Positions 6,769-9,184 of a stretch of DNA of 9,184 bases are shown in pieces. A program made the translations under genes and the position numbers. This DNA comes from an uncultured Phascolarctobacterium sp. (GTDB lineage: Bacteria; Bacillota; Negativicutes; Acidaminococcales; Acidaminococcaceae), in the NCBI GenBank assembly GCA_900544885.1, contig UQWU01000056.1, forward strand, positions 1-9,184, read 5' to 3'. The notes under the pieces are model-generated. The model had not been told where the DNA came from. It did not search any database and worked only from the letters and a program-made list of their open reading frames with translations. Numbering within the stretch: position 1 is the first letter of the stretch; each line of letters begins with the position of its first letter.

Positions 6769-8283
6769 ATGACAAGAAAAAGCTTGAAAATAATAATGCT
6801 TTTGCTTTTGTTTTGTGCATTTATCAGCGGTTGCGGTAATAATGGACAAAAACAAGACTTGCAGGCAATTAATATAGCACTGCATCAGGACCCGCAAAAA
6901 TTAGATCCCTATTATGCAGATACTGATGTGGAGAGCCAAGTATTTCAAAGTATTTTTGATAAATTGGTAAATCTTGACAGCCAAGGAAATATCATTCCGG
7001 AACTTGCAGAAAGCTGGGAAATCAGTGCTGATGGTAAAATTTATACATTCCATTTACGTAAGGATGTAACCTTCCACGATGGTACAACCTTTAATGCTAA
7101 GGCTGTAAAGTTTAATTTAGATCGTTATCAGGAAAAGGATTCAGAACGCTATAACGAATTAAAGGACGTTATTCGCGTAGATATTGTTGATGAATATACT
7201 GTGCGCGTAGTTTTACGCAAACCTTTTACACCGTTTCTACATATTTTAACTGATAAAGCAGGTATGATGTGCTCTCCTAGCGCCTTGAATCGTCAGGGTG
7301 TAAAGTTTATGAATGCACCTGTAGGTACTGGTCCGTACATCTTTAAAACACGTGTCCGCGGTACTTCTGTTACTTTAATTGCTAATCCGCATTATTGGCG
7401 TGCAGGTCAGCCGGCAGCTGATAATCTTACTTACAAGGTATTACCTAACGAAAAAACTGCACTTGTAAATCTGCGTAGTGGCATGATTGACTTTAGTGAT
7501 AGTTTTCCTGTACGTGAGCTAGCTAATTATGCTAATCATGAAAAAATAACTGCTATTAATAGTCCGGGTATGGCTTATACCGGTTTAGCACTTAATAATA
7601 TGCACAAATATTTTCATGATTCTAGAGTACGTCAGGCAATGGAATTATTAGTGGATAGGCAGCTTTTAGTAGAAAAAGTTTTAGATAAAGGCGCAACAGC
7701 CGGCAGAACACCTTTTTATGTATATTCTGTAGCTTATAATAAAGATATAGATAAGCCTACTCTTGTGGACGTAGCAGCTGCACAACAATTATTGTCTTCT
7801 GCGGGTTTTACTGATGGTTTTACGCTGACTTTGGATATTGATACAGCACCTCAATCTTTAGAAATTGCTAAAGAATTGCAAATGATGTTGCAACAAGGAA
7901 ATATTAAAGTTGTCATTGAAAAACAAGATATTACTGCGTTAACTAGACGTATGGAAAGAGGCGAGTTTCAGGCTGCTATTGTGAATGGCAATGGCTATAT
8001 GGATCCTGACCAAATTTTATACGAACGTTATCATACTAATGGTAGTTTGAATTATATGCGGTATAGCAATCAGCAAGTTGATGCAATGTTAGAAACTGCC
8101 CGTAGCTTACCGCAATCTGAGAAGAGAAATGTATTATACCAAGATATAATGTATCAGATTTTGTCCGATCATCCAGTAATTTATTTGTATCATAAACATA
8201 ATGTTTATGGTGCTAATAAACGGTTAAAAGGAATTAATAATTTAGCTGATGGTATGATTACTACTGGAAAATTAAGTAAATAG
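6769..8283 (+). CDS. Family-5 extracellular solute-binding lipoprotein (peptide/nickel ABC type)
   Basis: This 504-residue protein is a substrate-binding component of the DppA/OppA/NikA class (SBP_bac_5). It begins with a lipoprotein signal: basic TRKSLK, a hydrophobic segment (about 8-19) and the lipobox ISGC with lipidated C22. After cleavage it would be anchored outside the cytoplasmic membrane. Family markers follow: DPQKLDPYYADTD near the mature N-terminus, LAESW (79-83), FHDG (102-105) and VGTGPY (185-190), then a duplicated alpha/beta lobe with LALNN and RVRQAMELLVDR. The start is ATG 6769, seven bases after GGGAGG at 6756-6761; TTG 6754 is rejected because it precedes that site. It has its own promoter and terminator and no permease or ATPase gene beside it, so it probably serves a transporter encoded elsewhere. 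The substrate cannot be read from the sequence: peptides, glutathione, nickel and other ligands are all known in this family. Confidence 0.93.
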   Translation: MTRKSLKIIMLLLLFCAFISGCGNNGQKQDLQAINIALHQDPQKLDPYYADTDVESQVFQSIFDKLVNLDSQGNIIPELAESWEISADGKIYTFHLRKDVTFHDGTTFNAKAVKFNLDRYQEKDSERYNELKDVIRVDIVDEYTVRVVLRKPFTPFLHILTDKAGMMCSPSALNRQGVKFMNAPVGTGPYIFKTRVRGTSVTLIANPHYWRAGQPAADNLTYKVLPNEKTALVNLRSGMIDFSDSFPVRELANYANHEKITAINSPGMAYTGLALNNMHKYFHDSRVRQAMELLVDRQLLVEKVLDKGATAGRTPFYVYSVAYNKDIDKPTLVDVAAAQQLLSSAGFTDGFTLTLDIDTAPQSLEIAKELQMMLQQGNIKVVIEKQDITALTRRMERGEFQAAIVNGNGYMDPDQILYERYHTNGSLNYMRYSNQQVDAMLETARSLPQSEKRNVLYQDIMYQILSDHPVIYLYHKHNVYGANKRLKGINNLADGMITTGKLSK

Positions 8284-8300
8284 AGCATAATATAAATAGA

Positions 8301-8333
8301 AATACCGATTCTTTTTGAATCGGTATTTTTTTT
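8301..8333 (+). terminator. Intrinsic terminator after the solute-binding protein gene
   Basis: AATACCGATTC (8301-8311) and GAATCGGTATT (8317-8327) form an 11-bp perfect stem with a five-T loop, followed by an unbroken T-run to 8333. It begins 17 bases after the TAG stop. The stem's first bases are A-rich, so the reverse strand also has a short T-run and might terminate weakly. Confidence 0.95.
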
Positions 8334-8784
8334 GTTTCTGTAAGAAAATATATTTTTTTGTGGTACTTTTGCATAAAATGAGTTCCTGTAGGTATTCTTA
8401 TGCATAGATATTTATAGATAATCTTGTAATGCTAATATTCAAAAAAATAAGAGAATTTATTTTTAGTATGAATAGAACATAGAATATATTGTCAAACAAT
8501 AGATTTATTTATAGAAAAATTTATTGTGTGTAAATTGAATTTTATTGATAAAGATAATATTTATTGGCTAAGTTTAGGGAATTAACATAAATTTAGCTAA
8601 AAAGTAGAAGGAAAATATTCATATATTAATAGCGTGCAGACATAAACAAATAGACTGATTTATTTGTAAAAAAATGAACTGTGAAAGAAGATAGTTTATT
8701 CTAAAAATAAAGTAAGACCAATAGATACTAAATTATGAAATGGAAGTATAAAGGGAAAAAACATTTATTATAGATAATAGAATG

Positions 8785-8816
8785 GTGTAAAATGTAAATA
8801 AAAATACATTTTATAC
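8785..8816. repeat. 12-bp inverted repeat upstream of the riboswitch promoter
   Basis: GTGTAAAATGTA (8785-8796) and TACATTTTATAC (8805-8816) are complementary at 11 of 12 positions, the exception being a G-U-compatible pair. An eight-base A-rich loop separates them. It ends 15 bases before the -35 hexamer at 8832. It could be an operator for the downstream transcript or a chance product of high A+T content, although 12 paired positions is long for chance. Confidence 0.45.
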
Positions 8817-8831
8817 AAAAAAGACAAACAC

Positions 8832-8860
8832 TTAACATAAATTTTTATAGCATATATAAT
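8832..8860 (+). promoter_or_regulatory. Sigma-A-type promoter driving the cobalamin riboswitch
   Basis: TTAACA (8832-8837, five of six consensus bases) and a consensus TATAAT (8855-8860) are spaced by exactly 17 bases. Transcription would begin near 8867, about 60 bases before the riboswitch P1 stem. The fit of both hexamers and spacing stands out even against the A+T-rich background. Confidence 0.65.
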
Positions 8861-8925
8861 TTTAAACGCAAACTAATATCAATAATAATAAATAAATAAA
8901 TTAAACAAAAGAAAATATAAGAAAA

Positions 8926-9076
8926 ATATTTAGGTGTAGAAGATACTTAATAGAGAAACAGGTTAAAATCCTGTGCTGTCCCGCAGCTGTAGTGTGGAGC
9001 AAGCCTTTTTAAGTCACTGGGAAACCGGGAAGACAAGGTTTGTGTTGAAGCTAAGCCAGAAGAACTGCCTAAATAT
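8926..9076 (+). ncRNA. Cobalamin (B12) riboswitch aptamer
   Basis: This cis-acting mRNA leader binds a cobalamin, probably adenosylcobalamin, and shuts off downstream expression. P1 is a perfect 9-bp helix, ATATTTAGG (8926-8934) with CCTAAATAT (9068-9076). The core follows the family order: AATAGAGAAAC; ACAGG-TTAAAAT-CCTGT (8958-8974); GCTG-TCCCG-CAGC (8975-8987); then an arm with GTC (9013-9015) paired to GAC (9032-9034) and CTGG-GAAA-CCGG (9017-9028) with a GNRA loop. The diagnostic B12 box AGCCAGAAGAACTGCC (9054-9069) overlaps P1's 3' side. The controlled gene is beyond the window; family targets include B12 transport, B12 synthesis, and B12-independent isozymes. I could not clearly place the kissing-loop partner downstream. 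Confidence 0.93.
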
Positions 9077-9177
9077 CCGCGATAAATGCCTGCGATGTAC
9101 AGGAACGCGCCCTTGTATAAGTGTGCCTTTGGTGTTAGAATATAAATAGTACAAGTCAAAATGAGAATTCCTTATAC
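9077..9177 (+). promoter_or_regulatory. Probable expression platform of the B12 riboswitch (incomplete)
   Basis: After P1, CGCG (9078-9081) and CGCG (9106-9109) enclose CCTG (9089-9092) and CAGG (9100-9103), one likely accessory hairpin. Further on, CTTGTA (9112-9117) can pair with TACAAG (9150-9155), while the overlapping GTATAAG (9115-9121) can pair with CTTATAC (9171-9177). These two pairings exclude each other, as expected for a switch. No T-run terminator is reached before the window ends, so the mode (termination or translation) is undecided. Confidence 0.45.
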
Positions 9178-9184
9178 GAAAAAT

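Larger units (their letters stand above)
8334..8925. other. Extremely A+T-rich stretch without recognisable genes
   Basis: This stretch of about 590 bases is roughly 18-22% G+C on the lines I counted, far below the flanking genes. I see no ORF with a ribosome binding site and no recognisable protein remnant in any frame. Simple AAT/AAAT runs occur at 8880-8902. The only ordered elements I support are the inverted repeat at 8785-8816 and the promoter at 8832-8860. It could be a relic of a lost gene, a horizontally acquired or xenogeneic-silenced segment, or a long regulatory spacer. Confidence 0.7.

Noticed and set aside
6704..6769. 21-codon leader ORF starting ATG 6704 whose TAA overlaps the SBP start as TAATG
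   Set aside because: It has no ribosome binding site (poly-T precedes it) and no run of regulatory codons; the overlap is probably chance.
8535..8558. TTGAAT and GATAAT hexamers in the A+T-rich island
   Set aside because: The spacing is only 12 bases; such hexamers are expected by chance in DNA of this composition.
8947..9159. 70-codon open frame on the minus strand
   Set aside because: It is antisense to the conserved cobalamin riboswitch, has no family similarity I recognise, and is explained by the RNA structure on the other strand.
9161..9184. ATG with an open frame to the window end
   Set aside because: There is no Shine-Dalgarno upstream, only eight codons are visible, and it lies inside the likely expression platform.
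1..9184. CRISPR arrays, tRNA, rRNA, insertion sequences or attachment sites
   Set aside because: I saw no regularly spaced repeats, cloverleaf, transposase or flanking duplications in the window.

Overview
The window is a stretch of low-to-moderate G+C bacterial chromosome. It reads as Bacillota (Firmicutes): strong AGGAGG-type ribosome binding sites, sigma-A-like promoters, U-tract terminators, and the classic order cggR-gap-pgk-tpi-gpmI-eno. I suspect a Negativicutes-type gut anaerobe, but that is a guess from general protein character, not proof.

Positions 1-6540 hold most of a lower-glycolysis operon on the + strand. It starts with the C-terminal part of a CggR-like (SorC-family) repressor, which appears frameshifted at the window edge. 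Then come gap (GAPDH), a single ORF fusing phosphoglycerate kinase to triosephosphate isomerase, gpmI (cofactor-independent phosphoglycerate mutase) and eno (enolase), ending in a strong intrinsic terminator. Together the enzymes interconvert DHAP and G3P and carry G3P through to phosphoenolpyruvate. The repressor would sense the glycolytic sugar-phosphate pool. Two intercistronic elements stand out: a perfect 14-bp palindrome between cggR and gap, and a long hairpin capped by a cUUCGg tetraloop between pgk-tpi and gpmI.

Positions 6540-8335 form a separate single-gene unit. A very good sigma-A promoter overlaps a TGTAAAC/GTTTACA inverted repeat. A terminator-like leader hairpin with an alternative pairing follows, then a family-5 solute-binding lipoprotein gene (peptide/nickel type) and its own strong terminator. 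No permease or ATPase gene is beside it.

Positions 8335-8925 are about 590 bases of extremely A+T-rich DNA (about one fifth G+C by counting sample lines) with no convincing gene. It holds one 12-bp inverted repeat and, near its end, a good promoter. That promoter drives a cobalamin riboswitch at 8926-9076, with a 9-bp P1 stem, B12 box and GAAA-capped arm. The regulated gene lies beyond the window.

The most notable protein-level observation is the in-frame PGK-TIM fusion. The best candidates for undescribed regulation are the SBP leader, the TGTAAAC operator, the UUCG intercistronic hairpin and the riboswitch expression platform.
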